A stretch of DNA of 64,000 nt, taken from positions 5,651,001 to 5,715,000 of the forward strand of contig NZ_LT629705.1 of the NCBI RefSeq assembly GCF_900103875.1, written 5' to 3'. Origin of the DNA: Pseudomonas arsenicoxydans. GTDB lineage: Bacteria; Pseudomonadota; Gammaproteobacteria; Pseudomonadales; Pseudomonadaceae. Of this stretch, positions 18,036-27,401 are shown piece after piece; positions within the stretch are counted from its first letter, which is position 1; each line of letters begins with the position of its first letter. Position numbers and translations under genes: made by a program. Below the pieces are notes generated by a model that worked only from the letters and a program-made list of their open reading frames with translations, did no database searches and was not told the origin of the DNA.

Positions 18036-20687
18036 TCAACGCTCAATTTCAGCGTCTGGCTGATCCTGCAAAGGTAAGTGCAGCGTGATGCAGGTGCCCC
18101 GCCCTTCGATGCCATCGGCGACGCTGATCCGCCCGCCATGGGCACCGACCATGCCCTGACAGATCGCCAGACCCAGCCCGGTGCCCTGCCCGCCGCGATC
18201 GCCTCGGGCGGCGGTGTAGAACATGTCGAAAATCTTGGCCCGCTCCTCTTCCGGAATCCCCGGTCCTTCATCGCTCACTGAAAAAAACAGCTCGTTGTCA
18301 TCGACCCCGGCGCGTAATTGCACACGCCCATGGGCCGGGGAAAATCGCGCAGCGTTTTCCAGTACGTTGACCAACGCCTGCTCAATGAGCGCGGCGTGCA
18401 CATAGAGCAGCGGCAATTCGGGCGGCACTTCGGTGCTGACCTGTAACGGCGCCAGCACCGCACGCAGGCGATTGAGCGAACTGCCGACAATGTCGGCCGG
18501 CGACACCCAGTCCCGCGCCAGCTTCAGGGCGCCGTGACCGAGGCGTGTCATGTCCAGCAGGTTTTGAATGTAGCGATCGAGGCGTTCGGCTTCATCGCGG
18601 GTGCCTTCGAGCAGTTCGCGGCGATCCTCCAGCGGAATCGCTTCGCCGAGGGCCAGCAGGCTGTCGATGCTGCCGCGCATGGAGGTCAGCGGCGTGCGCA
18701 AATCGTGGGACACCGAGGCCAGCAGCGCACTGCGCAACTGTTCGGTTTCGCCGTGCAGCCGCGCCGCTTCCAGGTCTTCGGCCAGTTGCGCACGGGCCAG
18801 GGCCTGAGCCAGCGGCTGGCTCAACGCGGTCAACAAGCGCCGCCGCTGCCCGCTCAGAGTCTGGCCCTCTTTGGCGCACACGCCGAGCAACGCCAGCGGC
18901 CCGTCTTCCACCGACAGCGGCCACCACCACCAACGCCCGAACGGCAGCGTGCCGGTGCCCGCTCCCGCCGGTTGGTCATGTTGCCAGGCCCAATCAGCGG
19001 CGGCGCGTTCGGCTTCGGAAAACTCCAGCGGGCCACCGGTTTCGACTTTCCAGCCGCCCTGGCCGTCCCGATTGAGCAGGCATAATTTCAGATCGCTCCA
19101 GCCATTCAGGTGCTGGGCAGCGGCGCTGACCACAGCCTGGCGGTCGGTGGCGGCGGTCAGTTTGCGCGACAGGTCGAGCAGTTCGGTGGTCTCTTCCTGG
19201 GTGTCGCGCAACGCCTGCAATTGCCGCCGTTGGCGTGCCGCCAGGTTACCGGTGAGGGCCGCCATCAGCAGGAAGAACAGCAAGGTCAGCACATCTTCTT
19301 CGCGCTGGATGCTGAAGGAAAAATTCGGCGGAATGAACAAAAAGTCGTAAGTCAGAAACGACAGCGCCGCACAGGCCAACGCCGGACCAAGACTGCTGCG
19401 CACCGCGACCAGCAACACCGCCGCGAGGAACACCAGCGAGATGTTCGGCAGCGGCAAGACACTCGCCACAGCCCAGGCCAATCCACTGGCCAACACCGTC
19501 GCCACCACCGCCAGCGCGTAGTCGAACCAGACCAGCGACTGCGACGAACGCTGACGCGGCTGATTCGGTTCGTGATCACTGTCGAGCACGTTGATTTCCA
19601 GCCCGCGCGCATCGCGCAGCAAGCGTGACGCCAACCCGCCGCCGAACAAGCGACGACGCAAACACGGACGGGACTGGCCGACCAACACCAGACTGGCGCG
19701 GCGTTCGGCGGCGTGCTGGATCAGCGTCTTGGCAACCTCGCCTGCGCGCAGCAACACCACTTCGCCACCCAGGCGCTCGGCCAACTGCTGGGCGCTTTGC
19801 AGGCGCAAGCGCGATTGCTCGTCACGCACACGGCCGTTGTCCACATGCACCAGGCTCCACGGCAGGTGTCGACGCTGGGCGACGCGGCTGGCGTGACGCA
19901 CCAGGCGCTCGGCCTGGGCATCGCCATCGACGCCCACCAACAAGCGACCGCGCACCGCCGGCGCGTCCTGACCGAGTTGGCGATAACCCTGGGCCAGATC
20001 ATCGTCGACCTGGGCGGCGGCGGTTTGCATCGCTAGTTCGCGCAGGGCGGTGAGGTTGGTCTGGGTGAAGAAGGCGTCGATGGCTGCCCGCGCCTGCTCC
20101 GGCACGTAGACTTTACCGTCGCGCAGACGCTCGAGCAGTTCGCGCGGCGGCAGGTCGATCAGCAACAGTTCGTAGGCTTCCTGCAGCACCCAGTCCGGCA
20201 GGGTTTCACGAACCTGTACGCCGGTGATGCCGCGCACTTGATCGTTGAGGCTTTCCAGGTGCTGGACGTTGACCGTGGTGAACACGTCGATGCCGGCGGC
20301 GAGCAGTTCCTGGATGTCTTGCCAGCGTTTGGTGTGACGACTGCCCGGAGCATTGGTGTGGGCCAGTTCGTCGACCAGCACCAGTTTTGGCTTCGCTGCG
20401 AGCAGGCCGTCGAGGTCCATTTCTTCGAGCATCACGCCACGGTATTCCGAGCGCACCAAGGGCTGTTGCGGCAAGCCGCCGAGCAGCGCCTCGGTCTCGG
20501 CGCGACCGTGGGTTTCGACCACGCCGGCGATGACTTTTACGCCCTGGCGCATTTGCGCATGAGCCGCTTGCAGCATGGCGTAGGTCTTGCCAACGCCGGG
20601 CGCGGCGCCGAGGAAAACCTTGAGCCGGCCACGGCCATCGCGGGGCAGGTCTGCTAACAACGCATCGGCGCGGCCGGAGTCACTCAT
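18036..20687 (-). CDS. kdpD: KdpD, sensor histidine kinase for potassium limitation
   Basis: An 883-residue sensor. In order: the N-terminal KdpD domain with Walker A GAAPGVGKT (27-35) and VDELAHTNAPGSRH; a universal-stress-protein-like domain (about 248-370); four closely spaced membrane helices (about 395-495); a GAF-like region (about 525-640); a HisKA domain with the phosphoacceptor His661 in SHDLRTPLTS; and a HATPase domain with the N box VLENAARFSP and G boxes DEGPGIPEEE and GTGLGLAI. It is a full-length KdpD. It phosphorylates KdpE at low K+ or high osmolarity. Being downstream of kdpC in the same direction, it can be read from the kdpF promoter. Confidence 0.97.
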   Translation of the reverse strand: MSDSGRADALLADLPRDGRGRLKVFLGAAPGVGKTYAMLQAAHAQMRQGVKVIAGVVETHGRAETEALLGGLPQQPLVRSEYRGVMLEEMDLDGLLAAKPKLVLVDELAHTNAPGSRHTKRWQDIQELLAAGIDVFTTVNVQHLESLNDQVRGITGVQVRETLPDWVLQEAYELLLIDLPPRELLERLRDGKVYVPEQARAAIDAFFTQTNLTALRELAMQTAAAQVDDDLAQGYRQLGQDAPAVRGRLLVGVDGDAQAERLVRHASRVAQRRHLPWSLVHVDNGRVRDEQSRLRLQSAQQLAERLGGEVVLLRAGEVAKTLIQHAAERRASLVLVGQSRPCLRRRLFGGGLASRLLRDARGLEINVLDSDHEPNQPRQRSSQSLVWFDYALAVVATVLASGLAWAVASVLPLPNISLVFLAAVLLVAVRSSLGPALACAALSFLTYDFLFIPPNFSFSIQREEDVLTLLFFLLMAALTGNLAARQRRQLQALRDTQEETTELLDLSRKLTAATDRQAVVSAAAQHLNGWSDLKLCLLNRDGQGGWKVETGGPLEFSEAERAAADWAWQHDQPAGAGTGTLPFGRWWWWPLSVEDGPLALLGVCAKEGQTLSGQRRRLLTALSQPLAQALARAQLAEDLEAARLHGETEQLRSALLASVSHDLRTPLTSMRGSIDSLLALGEAIPLEDRRELLEGTRDEAERLDRYIQNLLDMTRLGHGALKLARDWVSPADIVGSSLNRLRAVLAPLQVSTEVPPELPLLYVHAALIEQALVNVLENAARFSPAHGRVQLRAGVDDNELFFSVSDEGPGIPEEERAKIFDMFYTAARGDRGGQGTGLGLAICQGMVGAHGGRISVADGIEGRGTCITLHLPLQDQPDAEIER

Positions 20688-20735
20688 GCTTGAAGCTCTC
20701 TCTCATTCTGATGTTGATGCAGTGACTGTCAGGCC

Positions 20736-20760
20736 CTCTTCGCGGGCAAGCCCGCGATTG
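20736..20760. repeat. Single REP core between kdpC and kdpD
   Basis: One copy of the REP hairpin, TTCGCGGGCAAGCCCGCGAT, lies in the 87-base gap between kdpC and kdpD. A single REP here could trim or attenuate the transcript between transporter and sensor genes. Confidence 0.75.
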
Positions 20761-20774
20761 GCGGCACCACAGAT

Positions 20775-21320
20775 TTACAGTTTTTCCAGCGCCATGTTCA
20801 ACGCCAGCACATTCACCACAGGCGGGCCAACGAGCGGCTGCTCGATGTGCGCATCCAGCAGTTGCTGAAGCGTCGTCACTGGAAGATTACGCGCCGCCGC
20901 GACACGCGCCAGTTGATAGGCAATCGCCGCCGGAGGCAAGTGGGGATCGAGACCACTGCCGGAGGTGGTCAGCATCGCCAATGGCACCGGACCCTGGCCT
21001 GGCACCAGCAGTTTATTGGCATCGTCGATCACCCGAGTGGCCAAGGCCGGGTTGCTCGGCGAGAAGTTACTCGCGCTGCTCGACACGGTGGCAAAGGCAC
21101 CGGCTGATGGCCGTGGATGGAACCAGGCGTCACCGACAAAATCCTGAGCGATCAGTGACGAGCCGCGGACTTTGCCAGCAGCGTCGCGCACCAGGCTGCC
21201 ATTGGCCTGATCCGGGAAAGCGACCTGGGCGACACCGGTGACGACCAATGGGTAGGCGACGCCGGTAATCAGGGTCATCAGGACCAGCAGGCTCAGGGCC
21301 GGACGTATCATTGTGGACAT
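20775..21320 (-). CDS. kdpC: KdpC, potassium-transporting ATPase subunit C
   Basis: A 181-residue subunit with one N-terminal membrane helix (about residues 8-28) and a periplasmic domain. Signature parts are [31 protein letters not shown], and the C-terminal [23 protein letters not shown] and [12 protein letters not shown]. KdpC stabilises the KdpFABC complex. It is separated from kdpB by 104 bases, an unusually wide gap for this operon, containing a partial REP and a strong palindrome. Confidence 0.96.
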   Translation of the reverse strand: MSTMIRPALSLLVLMTLITGVAYPLVVTGVAQVAFPDQANGSLVRDAAGKVRGSSLIAQDFVGDAWFHPRPSAGAFATVSSSASNFSPSNPALATRVIDDANKLLVPGQGPVPLAMLTTSGSGLDPHLPPAAIAYQLARVAAARNLPVTTLQQLLDAHIEQPLVGPPVVNVLALNMALEKL

Positions 21321-21369
21321 TTCAAACTCCTCGAATTCGTAAAGTGCTCACTCAGGAGCACCGAGTTGC

Positions 21370-21416
21370 TCTCATCGCGGCAAGCCCCGCGAAGGCGGTG
21401 TGTCTGACACACCGCC
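21370..21416. repeat. Partial REP and strong palindrome between kdpB and kdpC
   Basis: A degenerate REP core (CATCGCGGCAAGCCCCGCGA, from 21373) is followed directly by an 11-bp perfect palindrome at 21394-21416 (GGCGGTGTGTC, one base, GACACACCGCC). On the minus-strand mRNA both fold into hairpins just downstream of kdpB. There is no T run, so it is better seen as an mRNA-stabilising or attenuating hairpin than as a terminator. Confidence 0.7.
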
Positions 21417-21424
21417 GTTCCGGG

Positions 21425-23482
21425 TCAAACCAGATGCAACGCCGTCAACAACATATCGATAGCCTTGATGCCCACGAACGGCACCAGAAGCCCGCCCAGG
21501 CCATAGATCAGCAGATTGCGTCGCAACAGCGCCGCCGCACTTGCCGCCTGCACCCGCACGCCGCGCAGCGCCAGTGGAATCAGCACCACAATGATCAAGG
21601 CGTTGAACACGATGGCCGACAGGATCGCGCTCTGCGGACTGGTCAGATGCATGACGTTCAACACGCCCAGTTGCGGATAGATCGAGGCGAACAGCGCCGG
21701 CAGGATCGCGAAGTATTTGGCCACGTCGTTGGCGATGGAAAAGGTCGTCAGCGCGCCACGGGTCACCAGCAATTCCTTGCCGATCTGCACCACGTCCAGC
21801 AGCTTGGTCGGATCGCTGTCGAGGTCGACCATGTTCGCCGCCTCGCGCGCCGCCTGGGTGCCGTCGTTCATCGCCATGCCCACATCCGCCTGGGCCAGGG
21901 CCGGGGCATCGTTGGCGCCGTCGCCGCACATCGCGACCAGGCGACCGTCGTTCTGCTCGTGACGAATGCGCGCCAGTTTTTTCTCCGGCGTGGCTTCGGC
22001 CAGCACGTCGTCGACGCCCGCTTCGGCGGCAATCGCCGCGGCGGTCAGCGGGTTGTCGCCGGTGACCATGACCGTGCGAATCCCAAGTTTGCGCAGCTCG
22101 GCGAAACGCTCGCGAATGCCGGGTTTGACCACGTCCTTGAGGTGGATCGCACCGAGCAATTTACCTTCGGCGCAAACCAGCAACGGCGTGCCGCCGCTCT
22201 GGGCGATCTTGTCGATTTCCCGCGACAGGGCTGGTGCCATGTCAGCACGTTTCAGGCCGACGAACGCCAGCAGCGAATCCACCGCGCCCTTGCGATACAC
22301 GCGGCCCTGATAGTCGACGCCAGAGAGGCGGGTTTCAGCGCTGAACGGCACAGCGGTCAACACATCGGCCGCTGGCTCGGATTGTGGGTGGGTCCCACGC
22401 AGGTATTCGACGATGGATTTGCCTTCAGCCGTGTCATCGGCCAACGAGGCAAATAACGCACCTTCGGCCAGCTCCTTGGCAGTGACGCCCGGTGCCGGAT
22501 GAACCGCTGTGCAACGACGGTTACCAAAGGTGATGGTGCCTGTCTTGTCCAGCAGCAGGACGTGTACGTCCCCCGCCGCTTCCACAGCGCGACCGGATTT
22601 GGCGATCACGTTCAGGCGCACAAGACGGTCCATCCCGGCGATCCCGATGGCGGACAGCAAGCCGCCAATCGTGGTTGGAATCAGCGTGACCAATAACGCC
22701 ACCAGGAACACCAGCGGCAGGTTGCCGTTGGCGAAGTGGGCGAACGGTTGCAGCGTCACGACCACCAACAGGAAGATCAGGGTCAGGCCGATCAGCAGGA
22801 TGTCGAGCGCGACCTCGTTCGGGGTTTTCTGCCGTTTGGCACCCTCGACCAACGCAATCATACGGTCCAGTGTCGACTCACCGGGGTTGGCGGTGATGCG
22901 CACCAGCAGCCAGTCGGACACCAGCCGCGTGTTGCCGGTGACGGCGGAACGGTCGCCACCGGATTCGCGGATCACCGGCGCGGATTCACCGGTAATTGCC
23001 GCTTCGTTGACCGCGGCAATACCTTCAATCACCTCGCCGTCGCCGGGGATCATTTCCCCTGCTTCGACGCGGACCACATCGTCTTTGCGCAGACTGGTGG
23101 CCGGCACCACTTGGAAGCTGCCGTTGCTGGTTTTGCGGCGCGCGCTCAAGCCCTCGCTGCCGGCCTTGAGGCTGTCGGCGCGAGCCTTGCCACGCCCTTC
23201 GGCCAAGGCTTCGGCGAAGTTGGCAAAGAGCACGGTGAACCACAACCACAGGGCGATTTGCGCGGCGACGAAGGTCGGCACGGCGGTGTCGGGAATGAAG
23301 CACAGCACGGTGGTCAGGATCGCGGTCAGCTCGACCACCAGCATCACCGGCGCACGCTGCAACTGTCGAGGGTCGAGCTTGACGAAGGCTTGCACCAGCG
23401 CCGGACGCCACAGGGCCGAGATCGCGGTTTTCGGTTGTTCCGGCGTCTTGACGACGGCGGTTTTGCTTACAGGCATATTCAT
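21425..23482 (-). CDS. kdpB: KdpB, potassium-transporting P-type ATPase catalytic subunit
   Basis: A 685-residue P-type ATPase. The phosphorylation motif [10 protein letters not shown] has Asp312; the actuator loop TGES (164-167) and the hinge motif [16 protein letters not shown] are intact, as is the family-specific [22 protein letters not shown]. Seven membrane helices are expected, in the N-terminal third and the C-terminus. KdpB drives high-affinity K+ uptake by KdpA with ATP in the inner membrane. It starts 10 bases after kdpA. Confidence 0.98.
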   Translation of the reverse strand: MNMPVSKTAVVKTPEQPKTAISALWRPALVQAFVKLDPRQLQRAPVMLVVELTAILTTVLCFIPDTAVPTFVAAQIALWLWFTVLFANFAEALAEGRGKARADSLKAGSEGLSARRKTSNGSFQVVPATSLRKDDVVRVEAGEMIPGDGEVIEGIAAVNEAAITGESAPVIRESGGDRSAVTGNTRLVSDWLLVRITANPGESTLDRMIALVEGAKRQKTPNEVALDILLIGLTLIFLLVVVTLQPFAHFANGNLPLVFLVALLVTLIPTTIGGLLSAIGIAGMDRLVRLNVIAKSGRAVEAAGDVHVLLLDKTGTITFGNRRCTAVHPAPGVTAKELAEGALFASLADDTAEGKSIVEYLRGTHPQSEPAADVLTAVPFSAETRLSGVDYQGRVYRKGAVDSLLAFVGLKRADMAPALSREIDKIAQSGGTPLLVCAEGKLLGAIHLKDVVKPGIRERFAELRKLGIRTVMVTGDNPLTAAAIAAEAGVDDVLAEATPEKKLARIRHEQNDGRLVAMCGDGANDAPALAQADVGMAMNDGTQAAREAANMVDLDSDPTKLLDVVQIGKELLVTRGALTTFSIANDVAKYFAILPALFASIYPQLGVLNVMHLTSPQSAILSAIVFNALIIVVLIPLALRGVRVQAASAAALLRRNLLIYGLGGLLVPFVGIKAIDMLLTALHLV

Positions 23483-23492
23483 GATGGATTCC

Positions 23493-25187
23493 TTAGAAGC
23501 CCATACTCAGATGTTCGGCAATCGGGCCCAGCGCCAGCGTCGGCAAGAAGGTCAAACCACCCACCAGCAAAATGGTCACGGTCAGCAACGTCACGAACAA
23601 CGGACCATGGGTCGGGAAGCTGTTCTGGCCGATCGGTGCTGTTTTCTTCATCGCCAGGCTGCCGGCCAACGCCAGTACCGGGAGGATGTAACCGAAGCGA
23701 CCGATCAACATGCCAAGACCGAGCATCAAGTTGTGGAACGTGGTGTTGGCACTAAAGCCGCCGAACGCCGAACCGTTATTCGCGCTGGCCGAGGTGTAGG
23801 CGTAGAGCAACTGACTGAAACCGTGGGCGCCGGGGTTACTCACCGCCGCAACAGGACCAGGCAGGCTCGCGGCAATCGCGCCCAGCACCAGCACGCCGAC
23901 CGGCATTACCAGCAAGGTCACCACCAGCAGTTGCACTTCCCGCGCTTGCAGTTTCTTACCGAGGTATTCCGGGGTGCGGCCGATCATCAGGCCGGCGAGG
24001 AACACGGCGATCAGCACGTTGAGCAACATGCCGTAGAGCCCGGCACCGACGCCGCCGAAGATCACTTCGCCGACCATCATGTTGACCATCGCGACCATGC
24101 CGCTCAGCGGGTTGAGGCTGTCGTGCATGCCGTTGACCGAACCGTTGGACGCCGCCGTGGTAGTCACCGACCACAGCACGGTGGCGGTGGTGCCGAAGCG
24201 CGCTTCCTTGCCTTCAAGCGGCGCGGTCTGTTCAACGGCGACGTTGTTCAGGCTCGGGTTCGGCTGATATTCAGCCCACAGCGACGTCGCACCGCCGATC
24301 AGGAACAGCGCCAGCATGCAGGCGATGATTGCGCGGCTCTGACGCAGGTCTTTCACGTAATGGCCGAAGGTGAACACCAGGGCGACCGGGATCAGAATGA
24401 TCGAGGCCAGTTCGAACAGGTTGCTCCACGCCGTCGGGTTCTCGAACGGATGCGCCGAGTTGACGCCGAAGAAGCCACCGCCGTTGGTGCCCAGTTGCTT
24501 GATCGCAATCTGGCTGGCGGCCGGGCCGAGCGGGATCACCTGATCGACACCTTGCATCGTCACGGCATTCACATACTGCGCGAAGGTTTGCGGTACGCCT
24601 TGCCAGACCAGGTACAACGCCAGCAGCAGGCACAGCGGCAGCAAGCCGTAGAGGGTCGCGCGGGTCATGTCGACCCAGAAGTTACCCAGGGTCTTGGTCG
24701 ACTTGCGACCGATACCGCGGCACAACGCAACCAATACTGCCAGGCCGGTCGCGGCGCTGACGAAGTTCTGCACGGTGAGGCCGACCATCTGGCTCAGGTA
24801 GCTCAGCGACGCTTCACCGCTGTAGGACTGCCAGTTGGTGTTGGTCATGAAGCTGACGGCGGTGTTGAACGCCAGTGTCCACTCCTGACCCGGCAGGTTC
24901 TGCGGGTTGAGCGGCAAGTGGTCCTGGAACAGCAGGATCATGAACAACAGCAAGAAGCCTGCGAGGTTGAAGGCGAGCAAGGCCAGGGTGTATTTCTGCC
25001 AGCTCTGTTCGGCCTGCGGATCAACGCCGGCCACCCGATAACAACCGCGCTCGACCGGTCCAAGGATGGGCGACAGCCAAGTGCGCTGACCTTCCATGAC
25101 CTTGTAGTAGAACCGCCCCAGAAACGGTGCCGGGATCAGCACCAGGGCGAAGAAGGCGAGGATCAGCCAATAGTCATAACTGTGCAT
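23493..25187 (-). CDS. kdpA: KdpA, potassium-binding channel-like subunit
   Basis: A 564-residue, ten-helix membrane protein related to K+ channels and Trk. Pore-loop selectivity segments are visible: [38 protein letters not shown], and [13 protein letters not shown]. The ATG at 25187 follows GGAGC by 4 bases; a 64-codon upstream extension of the frame only reads through kdpF and is not used. It lies 8 bases after kdpF. Confidence 0.97.
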   Translation of the reverse strand: MHSYDYWLILAFFALVLIPAPFLGRFYYKVMEGQRTWLSPILGPVERGCYRVAGVDPQAEQSWQKYTLALLAFNLAGFLLLFMILLFQDHLPLNPQNLPGQEWTLAFNTAVSFMTNTNWQSYSGEASLSYLSQMVGLTVQNFVSAATGLAVLVALCRGIGRKSTKTLGNFWVDMTRATLYGLLPLCLLLALYLVWQGVPQTFAQYVNAVTMQGVDQVIPLGPAASQIAIKQLGTNGGGFFGVNSAHPFENPTAWSNLFELASIILIPVALVFTFGHYVKDLRQSRAIIACMLALFLIGGATSLWAEYQPNPSLNNVAVEQTAPLEGKEARFGTTATVLWSVTTTAASNGSVNGMHDSLNPLSGMVAMVNMMVGEVIFGGVGAGLYGMLLNVLIAVFLAGLMIGRTPEYLGKKLQAREVQLLVVTLLVMPVGVLVLGAIAASLPGPVAAVSNPGAHGFSQLLYAYTSASANNGSAFGGFSANTTFHNLMLGLGMLIGRFGYILPVLALAGSLAMKKTAPIGQNSFPTHGPLFVTLLTVTILLVGGLTFLPTLALGPIAEHLSMGF

Positions 25188-25195
25188 AGCCGCTC

Positions 25196-25285
25196 CTAGT
25201 TCCGGTCCGCGCGCAACAGCGCAACCAACAGATAAATGAACAGCCCCACTGCCAATAGCAGTGACACCCCGTCCAGAACGCTCAT
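25196..25285 (-). CDS. kdpF: KdpF, 29-residue membrane peptide of the Kdp complex
   Basis: A very short gene encoding a single hydrophobic helix (MSVLDGVSLLLAVGLFIYLL, then VALLRADRN). It has the KdpF size and sits in the KdpF position immediately before kdpA, with GGAG 8 bases upstream of its ATG. KdpF stabilises KdpFABC in the membrane. It is the first gene of the kdpFABC(DE) transcript. Confidence 0.92.
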   Translation of the reverse strand: MSVLDGVSLLLAVGLFIYLLVALLRADRN

Positions 25286-25376
25286 GGAAGTTCTCCGTGT
25301 TACGGCGTATTGCCGCGTGTGGAGTCATTGTCGGCAGGGAGGCTGTAAAGGAACGAGACCGAGGGGGTTGGCTGGG

Positions 25377-25396
25377 CATAAAGAAAGCGTAAAGAG
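25377..25396 (-). promoter_or_regulatory. Candidate KdpE-binding site upstream of kdpF
   Basis: On the minus strand the sequence CTCTTTACGCTTTCTTTATG lies about 92 bases before the kdpF start. The paired TTTAC / TTTAT T-rich half-sites resemble the T-rich KdpE box known upstream of E. coli kdpFABC; a further CTTTAC lies at 25345-25350. This is a resemblance by eye, not a scored match. Confidence 0.35.
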
Positions 25397-25442
25397 TGGG
25401 TTTACGCGGGGGTTACAGGGAGGTTTTGTTGTGTCTGGGCGG

Positions 25443-25533
25443 GCCTCTTCGCGGGCAAGCCCGCTCCCACATTTGAAATGCGTTTGCCCATACAACGCGA
25501 TCCCTGTGGGAGCGGGCTTGCCCGCGAAGGCGG
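25443..25533. repeat. Pair of inverted REP elements upstream of kdpF and eat
   Basis: TCTTCGCGGGCAAGCCCGCT (from 25446) and the inverted TGTGGGAGCGGGCTTGCCCG (from 25505) face each other with a 33-base spacer, the same structure as at 13180 and 17166. Unusually, this pair is between two divergent genes, that is, in promoter territory. Confidence 0.9.
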
Positions 25534-25700
25534 CATTACAGGCACCCACGCCCTCAGCTGGCGCACCAAAATGCGCACATCCAGCGTCGAACATCCCCGA
25601 TACGACACCTTTTGGCGCTTTACGACCGCTATCCGAACACTGGCACGCCCACTGCAAACGCCCTCCCCGACGCTTTCCAAACCGTTCAGGGAGCAAACGC

Positions 25701-27065
25701 ATGAACACACAACTCAAACCCACACTCGGCACGTTGCACTTGTGGGGCATCGCCGTCGGGCTGGTGATTTCCGGTGAATACTTCGGTTGGAGTTATGGCT
25801 GGGGTGTGGCCGGGACGCTGGGTTTTCTGGTGACCTCGTTTATGGTCGCCACGATGTACACCTGCTTCATCTTCAGTTTCACCGAGTTGACCACCGCGAT
25901 TCCTCACGCGGGCGGTCCCTTTGCCTACAGCCGCCGCGCCTTTGGCGAAAAAGGCGGATTGATTGCCGGACTGGCGACACTGATCGAATTCGTCTTCGCG
26001 CCGCCGGCGATTGCCTTGGCCATCGGCGCTTACCTCAACGTGCAATTCCCGGCCCTCGACCCGAAACACGCAGCGGTCGGCGCTTACATCGTGTTCATGG
26101 GGTTGAACATTCTCGGGGTGAAATTGGCGGCAACCTTCGAACTGGTGGTCTGCGTGCTGGCCGTCGCCGAGTTGCTGGTATTCATGGGCGTGGTCGCTCC
26201 AGCGTTCAGCTTCAGTAACTTCGCGCTCAATGGCTGGGCCGGTTCCGATGTGTTCGGGGCGCCGGCGATAGCCGGGATGTTCGCGGCGATTCCGTTTGCC
26301 ATCTGGTTCTTCCTGGCAATCGAAGGCGCAGCGATGGCCGCCGAAGAAGCCAAGGACCCCAAGCGCACGATTCCCAAGGCCTACATCAGCGGCATTCTGA
26401 CCTTGGTGTTGCTGGCGATGGGCGTGATGTTCTTTGCCGGTGGCGTCGGCGACTGGCGCACCCTGTCGAACATCAACGATCCGCTGCCACAAGCCATGAA
26501 AACCGTGGTCGGCGAAAGCTCGGGCTGGTTGCACATGCTGGTATGGATCGGCCTGTTCGGTCTGGTGGCGAGTTTCCACGGGATCATCCTGGGTTACTCT
26601 CGGCAGTTCTTCGCCCTCGCCCGGGCCGGTTACCTGCCCAAATCCCTGGCCAAGCTCTCGCGCTTCCAGACGCCACACCGGGCGATCATCGCGGGCGGCG
26701 TGATCGGTATTGCGGCGATCTACAGCGACGGTTTGATCAACCTCGGCGGCATGACCCTGACGGCGGCGATGATCACCATGGCCGTGTTCGGCGCGATCGT
26801 GATGTACATCATGAGCATGCTCAGCCTGTTCAAGTTGCGTAAAACCGAACCGAACCTGGAACGCACTTTTCGCGCGCCGTGCTATCCACTGGTGCCGATG
26901 ATTGCGCTGGTACTGGCCGTGGTGTGCCTGGTGGCGATGGCGTGGTTCAACGCACTGATCGGGGTGATTTTCCTCGGCTTCATGGCGGTGGGTTTCGTGT
27001 ACTTCATGCTCACCGCACAACTGCGCGCCGATGCGCCAGCGGACGCCATGCTGACCGGGCTATAA
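25701..27065 (+). CDS. eat: Ethanolamine permease (APC superfamily)
   Basis: A 454-residue transporter with twelve predicted membrane helices. The first helix contains GIAVGLVISGEYFGWSYGW, the glycine-rich unwound segment typical of amine/amino-acid-polyamine-organocation carriers and matching ethanolamine permeases in this family; FSFTELTTAIPHAGGPFAYS and FFLAIEGAAMAAEEAKDPKRT are the conserved helix 2 and loop motifs. ATG at 25701 has AGGGAG at a 7-base spacing. In many pseudomonads this gene accompanies eutBC; here no ethanolamine ammonia-lyase genes are adjacent, so the assignment to ethanolamine rests on the sequence pattern alone. Confidence 0.8.
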   Translation: MNTQLKPTLGTLHLWGIAVGLVISGEYFGWSYGWGVAGTLGFLVTSFMVATMYTCFIFSFTELTTAIPHAGGPFAYSRRAFGEKGGLIAGLATLIEFVFAPPAIALAIGAYLNVQFPALDPKHAAVGAYIVFMGLNILGVKLAATFELVVCVLAVAELLVFMGVVAPAFSFSNFALNGWAGSDVFGAPAIAGMFAAIPFAIWFFLAIEGAAMAAEEAKDPKRTIPKAYISGILTLVLLAMGVMFFAGGVGDWRTLSNINDPLPQAMKTVVGESSGWLHMLVWIGLFGLVASFHGIILGYSRQFFALARAGYLPKSLAKLSRFQTPHRAIIAGGVIGIAAIYSDGLINLGGMTLTAAMITMAVFGAIVMYIMSMLSLFKLRKTEPNLERTFRAPCYPLVPMIALVLAVVCLVAMAWFNALIGVIFLGFMAVGFVYFMLTAQLRADAPADAMLTGL

Positions 27066-27189
27066 ACAGCTCACTGGCTGCACTCATATCAGGCATAGAA
27101 TGGAACCACTGCGATTTTCCATCGCTCAAAGTGGTATGCACGATCGGTTGGCGAAATCCGCCCACCGTCCTGCCCTCAAGGAGAGCCCT

Positions 27190-27357
27190 ATGCCCTGGTA
27201 TGCCTGGTTGATTCTGGTCGTTGCAATCGGCTCGATCGTTGGCGGTTTGATGATGTTGCGCGACACCGCCACCAAGGTCGATCTGACCGAAGAACAACGT
27301 AAACGTGTCGCGGAACGTAACGCACAAGCGGACGCCAAGGATGCGCAGGACCGCTGA
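27190..27357 (+). CDS. DUF2897 family small membrane protein
   Basis: A 55-residue protein beginning MPWYAWLILVVAIGSIVGGL: one N-terminal membrane helix, then a charged cytoplasmic tail rich in Lys, Glu and Arg. The ATG follows AAGGAGAG. The architecture fits the DUF2897 proteins found in pseudomonads; no function is known. It is followed at once by a terminator. Confidence 0.8.
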   Translation: MPWYAWLILVVAIGSIVGGLMMLRDTATKVDLTEEQRKRVAERNAQADAKDAQDR

Positions 27358-27360
27358 ACA

Positions 27361-27397
27361 AAAACCCTGTCGCTCTTAATGAACGACAGGGTTTTGC
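27361..27397. terminator. Bidirectional Rho-independent terminator
   Basis: A 12-bp perfect stem AAAACCCTGTCG / CGACAGGGTTTT around an 11-base loop. A and T runs on both sides allow it to end the DUF2897 gene and the convergent DUF1989 gene. Confidence 0.88.
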
Positions 27398-27401
27398 GTG
27401 G

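Larger units (their letters stand above)
25286..25700. other. Divergent intergenic region between kdpF and the ethanolamine permease gene
   Basis: About 415 bases without a gene. The left part must hold the kdpF promoter and its KdpE-binding site (see 25377-25396), the middle an inverted REP pair (25443-25533), and the right part the promoter of the permease gene, before AGGGAG at 25688. A read-through of the permease frame over this region exists but contains REP DNA and is not coding. Confidence 0.6.

Noticed and set aside
22509..25199. 896-codon plus-strand frame opposite kdpB and kdpA
   Set aside because: Runs antisense across two well-defined genes; composition dominated by Gln, His and Arg, a usual shadow effect.
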